A DNA stretch of 64,000 bases from Meridianimarinicoccus roseus (GCF_003172915.1 NZ_QGKU01000047.1:87978-151977), one strand, 5' to 3'. Shown: positions 36,769 to 47,335, counted from the stretch's first letter. Program-made: numbers and translations. Notes: a model not told the origin generated them from the letters alone.

Positions 36769-38193
36769 ATGACCGCCCCGAAGACACTCTATGACAAGAT
36801 CTGGGACGCCCACCTGGCCCACGAAGCCGAGGACGGCACAAGCCTGCTCTACATCGACCGGCACCTCGTGCACGAGGTCACCAGCCCGCAAGCCTTCGAA
36901 GGGCTGCGCATGGCGGGCCGGACCGTGCGCGCGCCGCACAAGACCATCGCCGTGCCGGACCACAATGTCCCAACCACCGAGGACCGCGTGAACGGCATCA
37001 CCAACCCGGAAAGCCGCATCCAGGTCGAGGCGCTCGATACCAATGCGAAGGACTTCGGGATCCACTACTATCCCGTGTCCGACATCCGGCAGGGCATCGT
37101 GCACATCGTCGGGCCTGAACAGGGCTGGACACTGCCGGGCATGACGGTGGTGTGCGGCGACAGTCACACCGCGACCCACGGCGCGTTCGGCGCACTGGCC
37201 CACGGCATCGGCACGTCCGAAGTCGAACACGTGCTGGCGACGCAGACGCTGATCCAGAAGAAATCGAAGAACATGAAGGTGGAAATCACCGGCAAGCTCG
37301 CGCCGGGGGTGACCGCCAAGGACATCACCCTGTCGGTGATCGGCCATACCGGCACCGCTGGCGGAACCGGCTATGTCATCGAATACTGCGGCGAAGCGAT
37401 TCGCGACCTGTCGATGGAAGGCCGCATGACCGTCTGCAACATGGCGATCGAGGGTGGCGCCCGCGCCGGGTTGATCGCGCCGGACGAAAAGACCTTCGCC
37501 TACGTCAAGGGCCGCCCGCACGCGCCCAAGGGCGAAGACTGGGACAAGGCGATGGCCTGGTGGGCGACGCTGCAAAGTGACGAAGACGCGCACTGGGACA
37601 AGGTTGTCACCCTGCGCGGCGAAGACATCGCGCCGGTCGTGACCTGGGGCACCTCGCCCGAAGACGTGCTGCCGATCACCGCCACCGTTCCCGACCCGGC
37701 CCAGTTCACCGGCGGCAAGGTCGATGCCGCGCGCCGGTCGCTCGACTACATGGGGCTGAAACCCGGCACGCCGCTCTCCGAGATCGAGATCGACACCGTG
37801 TTCATCGGCTCCTGCACCAATGGCCGGATCGAGGATCTGCGCGCCGCCGCCGCCGTGCTGAAGGGCCACAAGATCAAGCCCGGCCTGCGCGGCATGGTGG
37901 TGCCTGGCTCCGGCCTCGTGCGTGCCCAGGCCGAGGAAGAGGGGCTGGCCGACATCTTCCGCGACGCGGGCTTCGAATGGCGGCTTGCGGGGTGTTCCAT
38001 GTGCCTCGCCATGAATCCGGACCAGCTTTCGCCGGGTGAACGCTGCGCAGCCACGTCGAACCGCAATTTCGAAGGGCGGCAGGGCCGCGGCGGACGCACC
38101 CACCTGATGAGTCCCGCAATGGCCGCCGCCGCCGCGATCACCGGGCGGCTGACCGACGTGCGCGACCTCACGCGCGAAAACGAACCAGCCTGA
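36769..38193 (+). CDS. leuC: 3-isopropylmalate dehydratase large subunit
   Basis: With LeuD isomerises 2- to 3-isopropylmalate in leucine synthesis; 474 residues. Fe-S cluster cysteines lie in [14 protein letters not shown] and in [15 protein letters not shown]. Other aconitase-type blocks: [56 protein letters not shown] 36769 has GAGAGGA upstream. Followed by the HdeD-like gene (25 nt) and then leuD. Confidence 0.97.
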   Translation: MTAPKTLYDKIWDAHLAHEAEDGTSLLYIDRHLVHEVTSPQAFEGLRMAGRTVRAPHKTIAVPDHNVPTTEDRVNGITNPESRIQVEALDTNAKDFGIHYYPVSDIRQGIVHIVGPEQGWTLPGMTVVCGDSHTATHGAFGALAHGIGTSEVEHVLATQTLIQKKSKNMKVEITGKLAPGVTAKDITLSVIGHTGTAGGTGYVIEYCGEAIRDLSMEGRMTVCNMAIEGGARAGLIAPDEKTFAYVKGRPHAPKGEDWDKAMAWWATLQSDEDAHWDKVVTLRGEDIAPVVTWGTSPEDVLPITATVPDPAQFTGGKVDAARRSLDYMGLKPGTPLSEIEIDTVFIGSCTNGRIEDLRAAAAVLKGHKIKPGLRGMVVPGSGLVRAQAEEEGLADIFRDAGFEWRLAGCSMCLAMNPDQLSPGERCAATSNRNFEGRQGRGGRTHLMSPAMAAAAAITGRLTDVRDLTRENEPA

Positions 38194-38218
38194 CACCCCA
38201 CCCCGAAAGGACGGACTC

Positions 38219-38746
38219 ATGGCACTCTGGACGAAATGGCTGATCCTCGGGGTCGTGTCGGTGGTGTTCGGGCTCTTCGCGCTCGGCAACGCGGTCGCGG
38301 CCTCCATCGCGGTGACGCTGGTGACGGGACTGTTCCTTGCGCTCGCAGGCGGGGTACAGATCTATGTCGCGATGGCCGAAGACGGGGGCCACAAGGTCTG
38401 GGCGCTCGTGCTCGGCATCGTCACGCTGCTGCTGGGCCTGTCCTTCATGGTCAATCCGCTGGGCGGGACCGTGTCGCTGGCGCTGCTGGTGACGGTGCTT
38501 CTGGCCGCCAGCGGCGTGCTGCGGCTGGTGCTGGCCTGGTCCATGAAGCAGACGCGCTTCTACTGGCCGATGCTGGTGTCGGGCGCGCTGTCGGTGCTGC
38601 TGGCGGCGTATATCCTCGCCAATTTCGGCGCCGCGTCGCTCGCGCTTCTGGGCGTGCTGCTGGGGGTGGAACTTCTGTTCAACGGCGCGGGGCTGATCGT
38701 GCTCGCGCTCTTCGTGAAATCGCAGGGGACGGGCGGCACCCGCTGA
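38219..38746 (+). CDS. HdeD-like DUF308 membrane protein
   Basis: 175-residue inner-membrane protein with about six hydrophobic helices in pairs, the layout of the HdeD/DUF308 family (acid-resistance-linked in E. coli). Early WLILGVVSVVFGLFALGNAV and later MVNPLGGTVSLALLV fit. ATG 38219 has GAAAGGA upstream. It is inserted between leuC and leuD; the leuD start is preceded by a repeat array that begins 2 nt after this stop, so leuD may be controlled separately. Confidence 0.85.
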   Translation: MALWTKWLILGVVSVVFGLFALGNAVAASIAVTLVTGLFLALAGGVQIYVAMAEDGGHKVWALVLGIVTLLLGLSFMVNPLGGTVSLALLVTVLLAASGVLRLVLAWSMKQTRFYWPMLVSGALSVLLAAYILANFGAASLALLGVLLGVELLFNGAGLIVLALFVKSQGTGGTR

Positions 38747-38748
38747 TC

Positions 38749-38803
38749 CGGTCCGACACGAGTCATATGCGAGTCATATGATTATCATACGGGAATCATA
38801 CGA
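38749..38803 (+). repeat. 11-bp GANTC-containing tandem repeat upstream of leuD
   Basis: Consecutive 11-bp units begin at 38749, 38760, 38771, 38782 and 38793: CGGTCCGACAC, GAGTCATATGC, GAGTCATATGA, TTATCATACGG and GAATCATACGA. The last base of the final unit is the A of the leuD start codon. Three units open with GANTC. Consensus and spacing match the array before leuS (7641-7695), including the CCGACAC variant unit. Confidence 0.85.
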
Positions 38804-39408
38804 TGGAAAAATTCACCAAACTGACCGGGATCGCGGCTCCGCTGCCGATGATGAACGTCGATACCGACATGATCATACCCAAGCAGTTCCTGAAGACGAT
38901 CGCGCGCACCGGCCTCGGAAAGAACCTCTTCGACGAGATGCGCTATGACGATAACGGTAACGAAATCAGCGACTTCGTTCTGAACAAGCCGGCCTATCGC
39001 AACGCGCAGATCCTTGTGTCCGGCGACAATTTCGGGTGCGGATCGTCCCGCGAACACGCGCCTTGGGCGCTGCTCGATTTCGGCATCCGCGTCGTGATCG
39101 CCCCCAGCTTCGCTGACATCTTCTACAATAACTGCTTTAAAAACGGTATCTTGCCCATAGTTCTGCCGCAGGAACAGGTCGACATGCTGATGGACGACGC
39201 CGCGCGCGGGTCGAACGCCACCGTTACCGTCGATCTGGAAGAGCAGACAATCAGCGGGCCCGATGGCGGCACCATCTCGTTCGACGTGGATCCGTTCCGG
39301 AAACACTGCCTTCTCAACGGGTTGGACGATATCGGCCTGACCCTTGAAAAGGCCGCGGCGATCGACGCCTTCGAGGCCAAGGCCGCGGCCGAACGCCCCT
39401 GGGTGTGA
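38803..39408 (+). CDS. leuD: 3-isopropylmalate dehydratase small subunit
   Basis: Swivelling-domain partner of LeuC, 201 residues. [20 protein letters not shown] start, [14 protein letters not shown], and the diagnostic [17 protein letters not shown] and [12 protein letters not shown]. The ribosome binding site is weak (GGGA at 38791-38794) and lies inside the tandem repeat that runs into the start codon. It is followed by an unrelated secreted protein gene and then leuB. Confidence 0.97.
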   Translation: MEKFTKLTGIAAPLPMMNVDTDMIIPKQFLKTIARTGLGKNLFDEMRYDDNGNEISDFVLNKPAYRNAQILVSGDNFGCGSSREHAPWALLDFGIRVVIAPSFADIFYNNCFKNGILPIVLPQEQVDMLMDDAARGSNATVTVDLEEQTISGPDGGTISFDVDPFRKHCLLNGLDDIGLTLEKAAAIDAFEAKAAAERPWV

Positions 39409-39433
39409 TCCAGCAAGACCGAAAGGCGCGGGG

Positions 39434-39449
39434 CTAACCGCGCCTTAAC
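39434..39449 (+). promoter_or_regulatory. CtrA-like site upstream of EEP gene
   Basis: CTAA-N7-TTAAC, one mismatch from the alphaproteobacterial CtrA box TTAA-N7-TTAAC, 22 nt before the start of the next gene. Binding is unproven; short motifs arise by chance. Confidence 0.35.
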
Positions 39450-39471
39450 CTTGCTGCGTTCTAGTGGCGGG

Positions 39472-40629
39472 ATGCTGCATCGTCTTGCCCTGCTGGTGTT
39501 TTCCGCGCTCGCGGCCTGTCTGCCCGCCGCGGCGGACAGTCTGCGCCTCATGGTCTATACGGTGGAACTCGATCGCAGGGGGCCGGGCCTCCTGCTGCGC
39601 GATATCCAGCGCGGCGACCCGCAGGCAGCCGCCGCCGCGCGACTAGTGGCAAGCCTCGCGCCCGACGTTCTGGTGTTGCTGCGCTTCGACTATGACGCGC
39701 AATTGCTTGCCCTTGGTGCGTTCGCGGACCTGATCTCTGCGGAAGGCACTGATTTAAAACATCTATTTTCACTAAGGCCCAATTCAGGGTTGATGACCGA
39801 CGTCGATCTTGACGGTGACGGGCGGTTGCGCGGGCCGCGCGACGCACAGGGCTACGGGCTGTTCTCGGGGCACAACGGAATGGCGATCCTGTCGCGCTTG
39901 CCCATCGACACGGCCGCGGTGCGGGACTTCTCGGCCCTGCGGTGGGCCGATTTGCCCGGCGCGGAACTGCCCGCCATGAACGCCAAGCCATTTCCAAGCG
40001 CGGCGGCCCAGTCGGCGCAGCGCCTGTCCTCCACCGGGCATTGGGAGGTGCCGCTGCTGCTGCCGGGGGGCGAGCGTCTCAACCTCCTGATCTACCACGC
40101 GACTCCCCCGGTTTTCGACGGCCCGGAAGATCGCAACGGCCTGCGCAACCGCGACGAGACACGCTTCTGGTCGCTGCTGCTGGACGGCGCTCTGGATACT
40201 CCGCTCGGCCTGCCACCGCCCACTGGGCCGGTCGTGGTGATGGGAAATTCCAACCTCGATCCCGCGGGCGGTGACGGGCGCCGCGCCGCGATGGCGGAGC
40301 TTCTGGCGCATCCCGGGCTTCAGGATCCGCGCCCTACCAGCCCGGGCGCCGCCGCTGGCGGGTTCCGCGAACCCGAACTTGCCGCTGCCGACACCGTCGC
40401 CTGGGACGCGGAAGGGGAGCCCGGGAACCTGCGGGTGGATTACGTGCTGCCCGACGCGCGGCTGACCGTAACGGGCGCCGGTGTGGCCTGGCCCGCGCCG
40501 GACGATCCAGCTGCGGCCCTTCTGGGCGAGGACGGGCGCGGCGCCTCGCGCCACCGGCCAGTCTGGGTTGATATCGCGCTACCGCAGGGTCCGCCGCGCT
40601 TTCTTGACCCTTCCGGGGGGAGCGGCTAG
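39472..40629 (+). CDS. Secreted endonuclease/exonuclease/phosphatase family protein
   Basis: 385 residues with a clear signal peptide (LALLVFSALAACLPAAADS). The body follows the EEP fold: LRLMVYTVELDRRGPG at the first strand (usual Asn of T-x-N replaced by V/E), GHNGMAILSRLPI, LLIYHATPPVFDG, VVVMGNSNLDP (family GD-N-D) and a C-terminal RVDYVLPD and SRHRPVWVDI. The catalytic H is present, but the first Asn and Asp of GDxN are changed, so activity may be altered. ATG 39472 chosen. Lies between leuD and leuB. Confidence 0.8.
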   Translation: MLHRLALLVFSALAACLPAAADSLRLMVYTVELDRRGPGLLLRDIQRGDPQAAAAARLVASLAPDVLVLLRFDYDAQLLALGAFADLISAEGTDLKHLFSLRPNSGLMTDVDLDGDGRLRGPRDAQGYGLFSGHNGMAILSRLPIDTAAVRDFSALRWADLPGAELPAMNAKPFPSAAAQSAQRLSSTGHWEVPLLLPGGERLNLLIYHATPPVFDGPEDRNGLRNRDETRFWSLLLDGALDTPLGLPPPTGPVVVMGNSNLDPAGGDGRRAAMAELLAHPGLQDPRPTSPGAAAGGFREPELAAADTVAWDAEGEPGNLRVDYVLPDARLTVTGAGVAWPAPDDPAAALLGEDGRGASRHRPVWVDIALPQGPPRFLDPSGGSG

Positions 40630-40665
40630 GCACCGGCCAAACCCCTGCGAAAAAGGATGCCTGCC

Positions 40666-41772
40666 ATGACCAACCCAAACCTGCTGATCCTGCCCGGCGA
40701 CGGTATCGGCCCAGAGGTCATGGCCGAGGTGCGCCGCATCATCGACTGGTTCGGCGCCAAGCGGGGGCTGGCTTTCGACGTGAGTGAAGATCTGGTCGGC
40801 GGCGCCGCCTACGACGCCCACGGCACCCCGCTGACCGATGCGACGATGGAAAAGGCGCAAGAAGCCGACGCGGTGCTGCTCGGCGCTGTGGGTGGCCCGA
40901 AATACGACGTGCTCGACTTCAGCGTGAAGCCCGAACGCGGCCTGCTGCGCCTGCGCAAGGAAATGGATCTGTTCGCCAACCTGCGCCCGGCACAATGCTT
41001 CGACGCGCTGGCCGACTTCTCGTCACTGAAGCGCGACGTAGTCGCCGGACTCGACATCATGATCGTGCGCGAACTGACCTCGGGGATCTATTTCGGCGAA
41101 CCGCGCGGCATCATTCACGAAGGTAACGAACGCGTCGGCATCAACACCCAGCGCTACACGGAAAGCGAGATCGAGCGCGTGGCCCGGTCCGCCTTCGAAC
41201 TTGCCCGCCGCCGTGGAAACAAGGTCTGCTCCATGGAGAAGGCCAACGTGATGGAATCGGGTGTGCTGTGGCGCGAGGTCGTCACGAAGATCGGCGAGAC
41301 GGAATACCCGGATGTCGAACTGTCGCACATGTACGCGGATGCCGGCGCGATGCAGCTGTGCCGCTGGCCCAAGCAGTTCGACGTGATCGTCACCGACAAC
41401 CTGTTCGGCGACCTTCTGTCGGATGCGGCGGCGATGCTGACCGGCAGCCTCGGGATGCTGCCGTCGGCCAGCCTGGGTGCGCCGATGGCGAACGGGCGAC
41501 CCAAGGCGCTTTACGAACCGGTACACGGATCGGCCCCCGACATCGCGGGGCAGGGCAAGGCCAATCCGATCGCCTGCATTCTCAGCTTCGCGATGGCACT
41601 GCGGTATTCTTTCGACCAAGGTGCCGAGGCGGACCGGCTGGAAGCCGCCGTCGAAAAGGTGCTGGCCGATGGGGTGCGCACGGCAGACCTGATGCAAAGC
41701 GACGGTGGCAGCCCGGTCTCGACCTCGGGCATGGGGGACGCGGTTCTGGCCGCGCTCGACGGCTCTCTCTGA
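40666..41772 (+). CDS. leuB: 3-isopropylmalate dehydrogenase
   Basis: NAD-dependent oxidative decarboxylase completing the leucine-specific carbon chain, 368 residues. [65 protein letters not shown] and [20 protein letters not shown] are diagnostic. AAAAAGG supports ATG 40666; ATG 40657 is too close to it. A GGGCCC inverted pair follows the stop. Confidence 0.97.
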   Translation: MTNPNLLILPGDGIGPEVMAEVRRIIDWFGAKRGLAFDVSEDLVGGAAYDAHGTPLTDATMEKAQEADAVLLGAVGGPKYDVLDFSVKPERGLLRLRKEMDLFANLRPAQCFDALADFSSLKRDVVAGLDIMIVRELTSGIYFGEPRGIIHEGNERVGINTQRYTESEIERVARSAFELARRRGNKVCSMEKANVMESGVLWREVVTKIGETEYPDVELSHMYADAGAMQLCRWPKQFDVIVTDNLFGDLLSDAAAMLTGSLGMLPSASLGAPMANGRPKALYEPVHGSAPDIAGQGKANPIACILSFAMALRYSFDQGAEADRLEAAVEKVLADGVRTADLMQSDGGSPVSTSGMGDAVLAALDGSL

Positions 41773-41861
41773 CAGCGGACGCGGCGGGCCCTGAGCGCGG
41801 GGCCCCCTTGATCGCACGGCATGGTAGCGGTAACCCGGTCGCACCTGATCCGGACCCTGCC

Positions 41862-42818
41862 ATGCCCTTGCGCCGACTTTCCCCCAATGCGCGCGGCGCC
41901 TTGCTCGCCCTTGGCGCCTTCGCCGTGTTTTCCAGCCACGACGTGCTGGTAAAGTTGCTTGGGGGCAGCTATTCGCCGATTCAGATCGTATTCTTCAGCG
42001 TGCTGTTCAGCTTTCCGGTGCTGACCCTGATCCTCGCGCGCAGCCGGACCCATGGCCACCTGCGCCCGCGCCATCCGTGGTGGAGCCTCGCGCGGGCCAT
42101 CGCCGCCATCGTGACCGGGTTCTGCGCCTTCACCGCGTTCTCGCTGTTGCCGCTGGCGCAGACCTACGCGCTGCTGTTCGCCACCCCGCTGCTGATCACC
42201 GTCCTGTCGATCCCTGTGCTGGGCGAGAAGGTGGGCGTGCACCGCTGGGCGGCGGTCGTGGTGGGCTTGTGCGGTGTCCTTGTGGTGCTGCGGCCCAACG
42301 CAGTGCCGCTGTCGGCAGGGCACCTGGCGGGGCTCATGGCCGCGGCAGGGTCGGCCACCGCGTCGATCATCGTGCGCAAGATCGGACAGGAGGAACGCAG
42401 CTCGGTGCTGATCCTCTATCCGCTGCTCGGCAACGTGCTCGTCATGGGCGCACTGCTGCCTGCCGTCTACAAACCGATGCCGCTGGAGCATCTGGGCGCG
42501 CTCGCCGCGATCGCGGTGTTGTCGATCATCGCGACCAGCTTCATCATTTTCGCCTACCGTACCGGCGAGGCCGCGGTGGTGGCGCCGATGCAATATTCCC
42601 AGATCGTCTGGGCGACGCTCTTCGGCTGGCTGATCTTCGCCGAGGTGCCAGACCTGCCGACGCTGCTTGGCGCGGGGATCGTGATCGCAAGCGGAATGTA
42701 TATCGTCGCCCGAGAAAGCGGCGCGCGCGCGACCGACAACCAGCCGGTTCTGAGCACGCGGACCCGCCACGAGACGGGGACCTATCCGCGTGTCAGCACC
42801 CTGATCGACGACGACTGA
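41862..42818 (+). CDS. EamA/DMT-superfamily transporter
   Basis: Inner-membrane carrier of 318 residues, ten predicted helices in two EamA halves. FSSHDVLVKLLGG at the N-terminus, FTAFSLLPLAQTYALLFATP, VGLCGVLVVLRP and YRTGEAAVVAPMQYSQIVWA are family blocks. A 40-residue polar C-terminal tail (TRTRHETGTYPRVSTLIDDD) is unusual for the family. It follows leuB by 89 nt. Substrate unknown, though export of an amino acid would fit the context. Confidence 0.88.
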   Translation: MPLRRLSPNARGALLALGAFAVFSSHDVLVKLLGGSYSPIQIVFFSVLFSFPVLTLILARSRTHGHLRPRHPWWSLARAIAAIVTGFCAFTAFSLLPLAQTYALLFATPLLITVLSIPVLGEKVGVHRWAAVVVGLCGVLVVLRPNAVPLSAGHLAGLMAAAGSATASIIVRKIGQEERSSVLILYPLLGNVLVMGALLPAVYKPMPLEHLGALAAIAVLSIIATSFIIFAYRTGEAAVVAPMQYSQIVWATLFGWLIFAEVPDLPTLLGAGIVIASGMYIVARESGARATDNQPVLSTRTRHETGTYPRVSTLIDDD

Positions 42819-42888
42819 CGGGCCTCGCGCGCACTGCATTTGTGCGCTTGCAAATCCCCGCCAAAGGCATTACCCCGCGCGACACGGT

Positions 42889-42965
42889 CGGAGTGTAGCT
42901 CAGCCTGGTAGAGCACTGTCTTCGGGAGGCAGGGGCCGGAGGTTCGAATCCTCTCACTCCGACCA
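42889..42965 (+). tRNA. tRNA-Pro (anticodon CGG)
   Basis: 77 nt including encoded CCA. Acceptor CGGAGTG (42889-42895) pairs with CACTCCG (42955-42961); D arm GCTC/GAGC; anticodon stem CTGTC/GGCAG with loop TTCGGGA, anticodon CGG reading CCG; T arm GGAGG/CCTCT with TTCGAAT. CCA at 42963-42965. Confidence 0.97.
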
Positions 42966-43151
42966 GATCGCCAAATGCCCGCAGGGCTATGCTGGTATCT
43001 CCCCTTTCACAGACTTGCAGCTTGTGCATTGATGCGCCCGAGACGCGTGGATGTTTTCGCGGCAAGCATGCGGCGGCCCGATGAAAGCGCCGCACCCGCG
43101 ACACGTGCCTGGCGGCGACCGTGTCGGCCCGCGCACGGGCAGCGCCGCAGG

Positions 43152-45080
43152 TCAGCCGCGCGCAGCGTCCAGCCGCTCCACACCCAGAACGTCAAGCACC
43201 TTAGCCTCGATGTCCTCGGCGTTCATGCCGGCCACAGCGTACATGTCGGCGGGGCTCGCCTGGTCTATGAAGGTGTCGGGCAGCACCATGGAGCGGTATT
43301 TCAGCCCGTTGTCGAACACCCCTTCCTCGGCCAGAAGCTGCGCGACATGGCTGCCGAAGCCGCCGATGGCACCTTCCTCCACGGTGATCAGCGCCTCGTG
43401 ATCAGTCGCCAGCCGCAGGATGAGGTCGCGGTCAAGCGGCTTGGCGAAACGCGCGTCGGCCACCGTTGGGGTGATGCCGCGCGCTGCCAGTGCCTCGGCC
43501 GCGCGCTCCACCTCGGACAGCCGCGCGCCGAAGGACAGGATGGCGACGCCCTTGCCCTCGCGGATCATCCGACCGCGGCCGATCTCCAGCGGGCGCCCGC
43601 GTTCCGGCATCTCCACGCCAACTCCCTCACCGCGCGGGAACCGGAAGGCGCTGGGGCCGTCCTCATAGGCGGCGGCGGTGGCGACCATATGGACCAGTTC
43701 CGCCTCGTCCGCGGCGGCCATAACGACGAAACCTGGCAGGTTGGCAAGATATGCGATGTCGAACGCGCCCGCATGGGTCGGCCCATCCGCACCCACCAGC
43801 CCGGCACGGTCTATGGCGAAGCGCACCGGAAGGCGCTGGATCGCCACGTCATGCACCACCTGATCATACCCGCGCTGCAGAAAAGTCGAATAGATCGCAC
43901 AGAACGGCTTGAGCCCGCCCGCTGCAAGCCCGGCGGCGAAGGTCACGCCATGCTGTTCGGCGATGCCAACGTCGAAGCAGCGCGACGGGTAGCGTTCGGC
44001 GAACAGGTTCAAGCCGGTGCCGTCCGGCATCGCAGCGGTGACGGCGGTAATGCGGTCGTCGTCAGCGGCTTCGGCCAGCAGCGCCTCTGCGAAGACGCGA
44101 GTATAGCTTGGCGCGTTCGACGGTGCCTTCTTCTGGGTGCCGGTCACCACGTCGAACTTGGCTGTGGCGTGGCCCTTGTCGGCACGCCCCTCGGCAGGGG
44201 CATATCCCTTGCCCTTCCGGGTGATGGCATGAATCAGGATCGGCCCCGTGGCACGCGCCTTCACGGTCCGCAGAACCGGCAGAAGCTGGTCCATGTCGTG
44301 CCCGTCGATCGGCCCGACATAGGAAAAGCCCAACTCCTCGAACATGGTGCCGCCGACGGTCAGGTGCTTCAGCATGTCCTTGGCCCGGCGCGCACCCTCC
44401 TGGAACGGTGGCGGCAACAGGCTGACAGCCCCCTTCGCGGCGGACTTGAACTCTTGGAACGGCGCCCCGGCATAGAGGCGCGACAGGTAGGAGGACAGCG
44501 CCCCCACCGGCGGCGCGATGGACATCTCGTTGTCGTTCAGGATCACGATAAGGCGGCGTTTCAGGTGCCCGGCGTTGTTCAGCGCCTCGAAAGCCATACC
44601 GGCCGACATCGCCCCGTCGCCGATCACCGCGATGGCATCCCCCGCGCCTTCGGGCGGTGCGGCGCCCAGATCCCGCGCCACGGCAAACCCAAGCGCAGCC
44701 GAGATCGAGGTGGAGGAATGCGCCGCCCCGAACGGATCGTAGGGGGACTCGGCCCGCTTGGTGAACCCCGACAGCCCGCCCTTCTGGCGCAGGGTGCGGA
44801 TACGCTCGCGCCGTCCCGTCAGTATCTTGTGCGGATAGCACTGATGGCCCACGTCCCAGATCAGCTTGTCGCGGGGCGTGTCGAAAACCGCATGCAGCGC
44901 AACGGTCAATTCGACCACGCCCAGCCCTGCGCCCAGGTGACCGCCGGTGACCGATACGGCGCTGATCGTCTCGGCCCGCAACTCGGCCGCCAGCTGGTGC
45001 AGCTGCGCGTCGCTCAATCCCTTCATGTCGGCGGGCGTGGTGACGCGGTCCAGCAGCGGCGTGGTCGGTCGGTCGGTCAT
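43152..45080 (-). CDS. dxs: 1-deoxy-D-xylulose-5-phosphate synthase
   Basis: Thiamine-diphosphate enzyme joining pyruvate and glyceraldehyde-3-phosphate, first step of the MEP isoprenoid pathway; 642 residues. TPP motif [16 protein letters not shown]; start region [32 protein letters not shown]-terminal transketolase part with [21 protein letters not shown] 45080 has GGGGAGGAG upstream. It lies 38 nt after ispA in an hdac-xseB-ispA-dxs run, as in Rhodobacter. Confidence 0.98.
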   Translation of the reverse strand: MTDRPTTPLLDRVTTPADMKGLSDAQLHQLAAELRAETISAVSVTGGHLGAGLGVVELTVALHAVFDTPRDKLIWDVGHQCYPHKILTGRRERIRTLRQKGGLSGFTKRAESPYDPFGAAHSSTSISAALGFAVARDLGAAPPEGAGDAIAVIGDGAMSAGMAFEALNNAGHLKRRLIVILNDNEMSIAPPVGALSSYLSRLYAGAPFQEFKSAAKGAVSLLPPPFQEGARRAKDMLKHLTVGGTMFEELGFSYVGPIDGHDMDQLLPVLRTVKARATGPILIHAITRKGKGYAPAEGRADKGHATAKFDVVTGTQKKAPSNAPSYTRVFAEALLAEAADDDRITAVTAAMPDGTGLNLFAERYPSRCFDVGIAEQHGVTFAAGLAAGGLKPFCAIYSTFLQRGYDQVVHDVAIQRLPVRFAIDRAGLVGADGPTHAGAFDIAYLANLPGFVVMAAADEAELVHMVATAAAYEDGPSAFRFPRGEGVGVEMPERGRPLEIGRGRMIREGKGVAILSFGARLSEVERAAEALAARGITPTVADARFAKPLDRDLILRLATDHEALITVEEGAIGGFGSHVAQLLAEEGVFDNGLKYRSMVLPDTFIDQASPADMYAVAGMNAEDIEAKVLDVLGVERLDAARG

Positions 45081-45118
45081 CTCGGGCTCCTCCCCGTTCG
45101 GACGGGCCCGGGGGCCGG

Positions 45119-45985
45119 TCAGTATTGGCGCGAGATAACGAAACGGGCCGCCTGCCGCAAGGTTTCGGCCCCCGCGCCGTAAGGGGCCAGCGCCGTGCAG
45201 GCCTCGTCCACCAGGGCAGAGGCACGCGCGCGCGCCGCATCCAGACCCAGCAGCGACACGAAGGTCGCCTTGCCCGCCGCGTCGTCCTTGCGTAGGCGCT
45301 TGCCGGCCGCGGTTGCGTCACCCTCGACGTCAAGGATGTCGTCCGCGATCTGGAAGGCAAGCCCCAGCGCCGTTGCGTAAGCCGTCAGGGGCGCCGGGTC
45401 GGCCCCGGCCATCCGTGCGCCCGCCTCCGCCGACCAGCGGATCAGCGCGCCGGTCTTGTTCGCCTGCAAGTCGGTGATCTGGTCCAGCGTCAGCGGCGCC
45501 ACGGCGCTTTCGGCGGCAATGTCCTGCGCCTGGCCCAGCACCATGCCCCCCATCCCCGACGCCGCCGCAAGACTTGACACAAGATCGAGCCGCCGACCCG
45601 GGTCCAGCCCGTCCGGGCGGGTCAGCAACTCGAACGCCAGGGTCTGCAGCGCATCGCCCACCAGCACCGCGGTGCCCTCGTCCCAGCGGCGGTGCACTGT
45701 GGGCTGACCGCGACGCAGATCGTCGTCATCCATACAGGGCAAGTCGTCATGCACCAGCGAATAGGCGTGCAGCGCCTCGATCGCCGTGGCGGGCCAGACC
45801 GCCACATCGGCGTGGATCCCATGCAGCGCCGCGCCTTCCAGCACCAGGAAGCCGCGCAGCCGCTTGCCGCCGCGTGTAGCATAGGCCATGCCCTCGACCA
45901 CCGGCAGCGCCGCCTGCCCCGACAACACGTCATCGAAACAGGCCTGCACCCGCGCGGCTGCCGCCGCAAGCGCCGCGTCGAACAT
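45119..45985 (-). CDS. ispA: Polyprenyl (farnesyl) diphosphate synthase
   Basis: Prenyl chain elongation from IPP and DMAPP, 288 residues. First Asp-rich motif [14 protein letters not shown], second [20 protein letters not shown] for IPP binding. The length and the bulky region before the first motif fit a short-chain (geranyl/farnesyl) product. The start overlaps the xseB stop by 1 nt. Supplies carotenoid and quinone precursors in this group of bacteria. Confidence 0.96.
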   Translation of the reverse strand: MFDAALAAAAARVQACFDDVLSGQAALPVVEGMAYATRGGKRLRGFLVLEGAALHGIHADVAVWPATAIEALHAYSLVHDDLPCMDDDDLRRGQPTVHRRWDEGTAVLVGDALQTLAFELLTRPDGLDPGRRLDLVSSLAAASGMGGMVLGQAQDIAAESAVAPLTLDQITDLQANKTGALIRWSAEAGARMAGADPAPLTAYATALGLAFQIADDILDVEGDATAAGKRLRKDDAAGKATFVSLLGLDAARARASALVDEACTALAPYGAGAETLRQAARFVISRQY

Positions 45986-46227
45986 CAGCTCGCGTCGGTC
46001 GGCACGGCGCCCTTGGGCTGCCCGTTTTCATCGAGGGTTATGGTCGCGACCTTCTCTTCCGCCGCCTTCAGTCGCGCCTCGCAATGCGCCTTCAGGCGCG
46101 CGCCACGTTCGTACAGCGCGATCGACTCGTCCAGCGCGACCTCGCCGGCCTCGAGACGGCCGACCACCTGCTCCAGTTCGGCCATCGCCGCTTCGAAGCT
46201 CATCTTCTCAACCGGGGTTTCGGTCAT
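45985..46227 (-). CDS. xseB: Exodeoxyribonuclease VII small subunit
   Basis: 80 residues. SFEAAMAELEQVVGRLEAGE and LDESIALYERGARLKAHCE are the classic XseB helices; forms a complex with XseA, not in this window. Starts 20 nt inside the 3' end of the HDAC-like gene and is followed by ispA with a 1-nt overlap. The xseB-ispA-dxs order is conserved in many proteobacteria. Confidence 0.96.
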   Translation of the reverse strand: MTETPVEKMSFEAAMAELEQVVGRLEAGEVALDESIALYERGARLKAHCEARLKAAEEKVATITLDENGQPKGAVPTDAS

Positions 46228-47179
46228 CGCGCGTCTCCTTCTGCCCTGCGCCCCGCTCCAGAAGCACGGCCACATGGGCCGCCGCCCCTGCGGCCAGCGC
46301 CTGCAGGTCATAGCCGCCTTCCAGCACCGACACCAGCCGTCCGCCGCAGGTCTCGTCCGCCACATCGCATATCCGTTCGGTGATCCAGGCGAAATCGGCG
46401 GTTTCCAGCTCCAGTTGTGCCAGCGGGTCGTCGCGATGCGCGTCGAACCCCGCGGAGACAAGGATCAACTCGGGTCGGGCAGCGCGCAACGCGGGCAACA
46501 CGCGGGCAGAGAAAACCGCGCGATATGCGGCGCCGTCCGTTCCCGGCGGCAGGGGCAGGTTCACGATCTGCCCATGCGCGCCGCGTTCGTCCATCGCGCC
46601 GCTGCCCGGATAGAGCGGCGACTGGTGGGTGGACACGAAACAGGCCCGTGGCTCCGTCCACAGAAGGTCCTGCGTGCCGTTCCCGTGGTGCACATCGAAA
46701 TCCATCACGGCGACGCGGGACAGCCCGTGCACCTCCAGCGCATGCAGCGCGGCGACGGCCACGGTGCCGAACAGGCAGAACCCCATCGCGGTCTCCCGCT
46801 CGGCATGGTGACCGGGTGGGCGCAGCGCGCAGAACGCGTTCACGCTTTCGCCATCCAGCACCGCGTCCACCGCGGCGCAAGCCGCACCGGCCGCCCGTCG
46901 CGCCGCCGTTTCAGAGGCCGCCATCACGTGCGTGTCGGCATCAAGCTGCCGCCAGCCTTGCGCAGGAGCGGCGCGTGCCACCCGCTGAAGATAGGCTTCG
47001 GGATGGCAGCGCAACAGCGCCTCGTCCCGGACAAGCGGCGCCTCGCGCCTATCCAGCGCGGCGAATTGCGGTGCGGTCAGCGCCCCCATCACCGCGTGAT
47101 AGCGCGCCACCTGTTCGGGATGGCCGTCCGGCATAACATGGCGTGCGGCGTCGGGATGAGAGTAGAGGATCGTGGTCAT
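46208..47179 (-). CDS. Histone-deacetylase / acetylpolyamine-amidohydrolase family protein
   Basis: Zn-dependent deacetylase fold, 323 residues. LRPPGHHAERETAMGFCLF supplies the paired His; MDFDVHHGNGTQ the metal Asp and His; FDAHRDDPLAQL the second Asp; EGGYDL the end motif. Substrate in bacteria is unclear (acetylpolyamines or other amides). ATG 47179. First of the run hdac-xseB-ispA-dxs; similar clusters occur in Rhodobacter, as I recall. Confidence 0.93.
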   Translation of the reverse strand: MTTILYSHPDAARHVMPDGHPEQVARYHAVMGALTAPQFAALDRREAPLVRDEALLRCHPEAYLQRVARAAPAQGWRQLDADTHVMAASETAARRAAGAACAAVDAVLDGESVNAFCALRPPGHHAERETAMGFCLFGTVAVAALHALEVHGLSRVAVMDFDVHHGNGTQDLLWTEPRACFVSTHQSPLYPGSGAMDERGAHGQIVNLPLPPGTDGAAYRAVFSARVLPALRAARPELILVSAGFDAHRDDPLAQLELETADFAWITERICDVADETCGGRLVSVLEGGYDLQALAAGAAAHVAVLLERGAGQKETRDDRNPG

Positions 47180-47335
47180 GGCGCACCCTAACCGCGCGCG
47201 CCGCCGCGGCGCAATGACCGCCACGCGGCAAGGCTCATGACAAATGCGTCGCGCTGCCACGGGCGGGGACCCGTCCCCGCGCAGGCGGGGGTGGGGACAA
47301 GAGGCATGCCGCGGCACGCGGCGCAATCCGGCAGG

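Noticed and set aside
41776..41812. GGGCCC/GGGCCC inverted pair after leuB as a terminator
   Set aside because: Short symmetric stem with only two T after it; too weak to call.
47261..47300. GGGGAC/GTCCCC and CCCCGC/GCGGGG pairs as IS ends or CRISPR-like repeats
   Set aside because: Only short GC-rich hairpins after petR; no transposase, no target duplication and no repeat-spacer periodicity.
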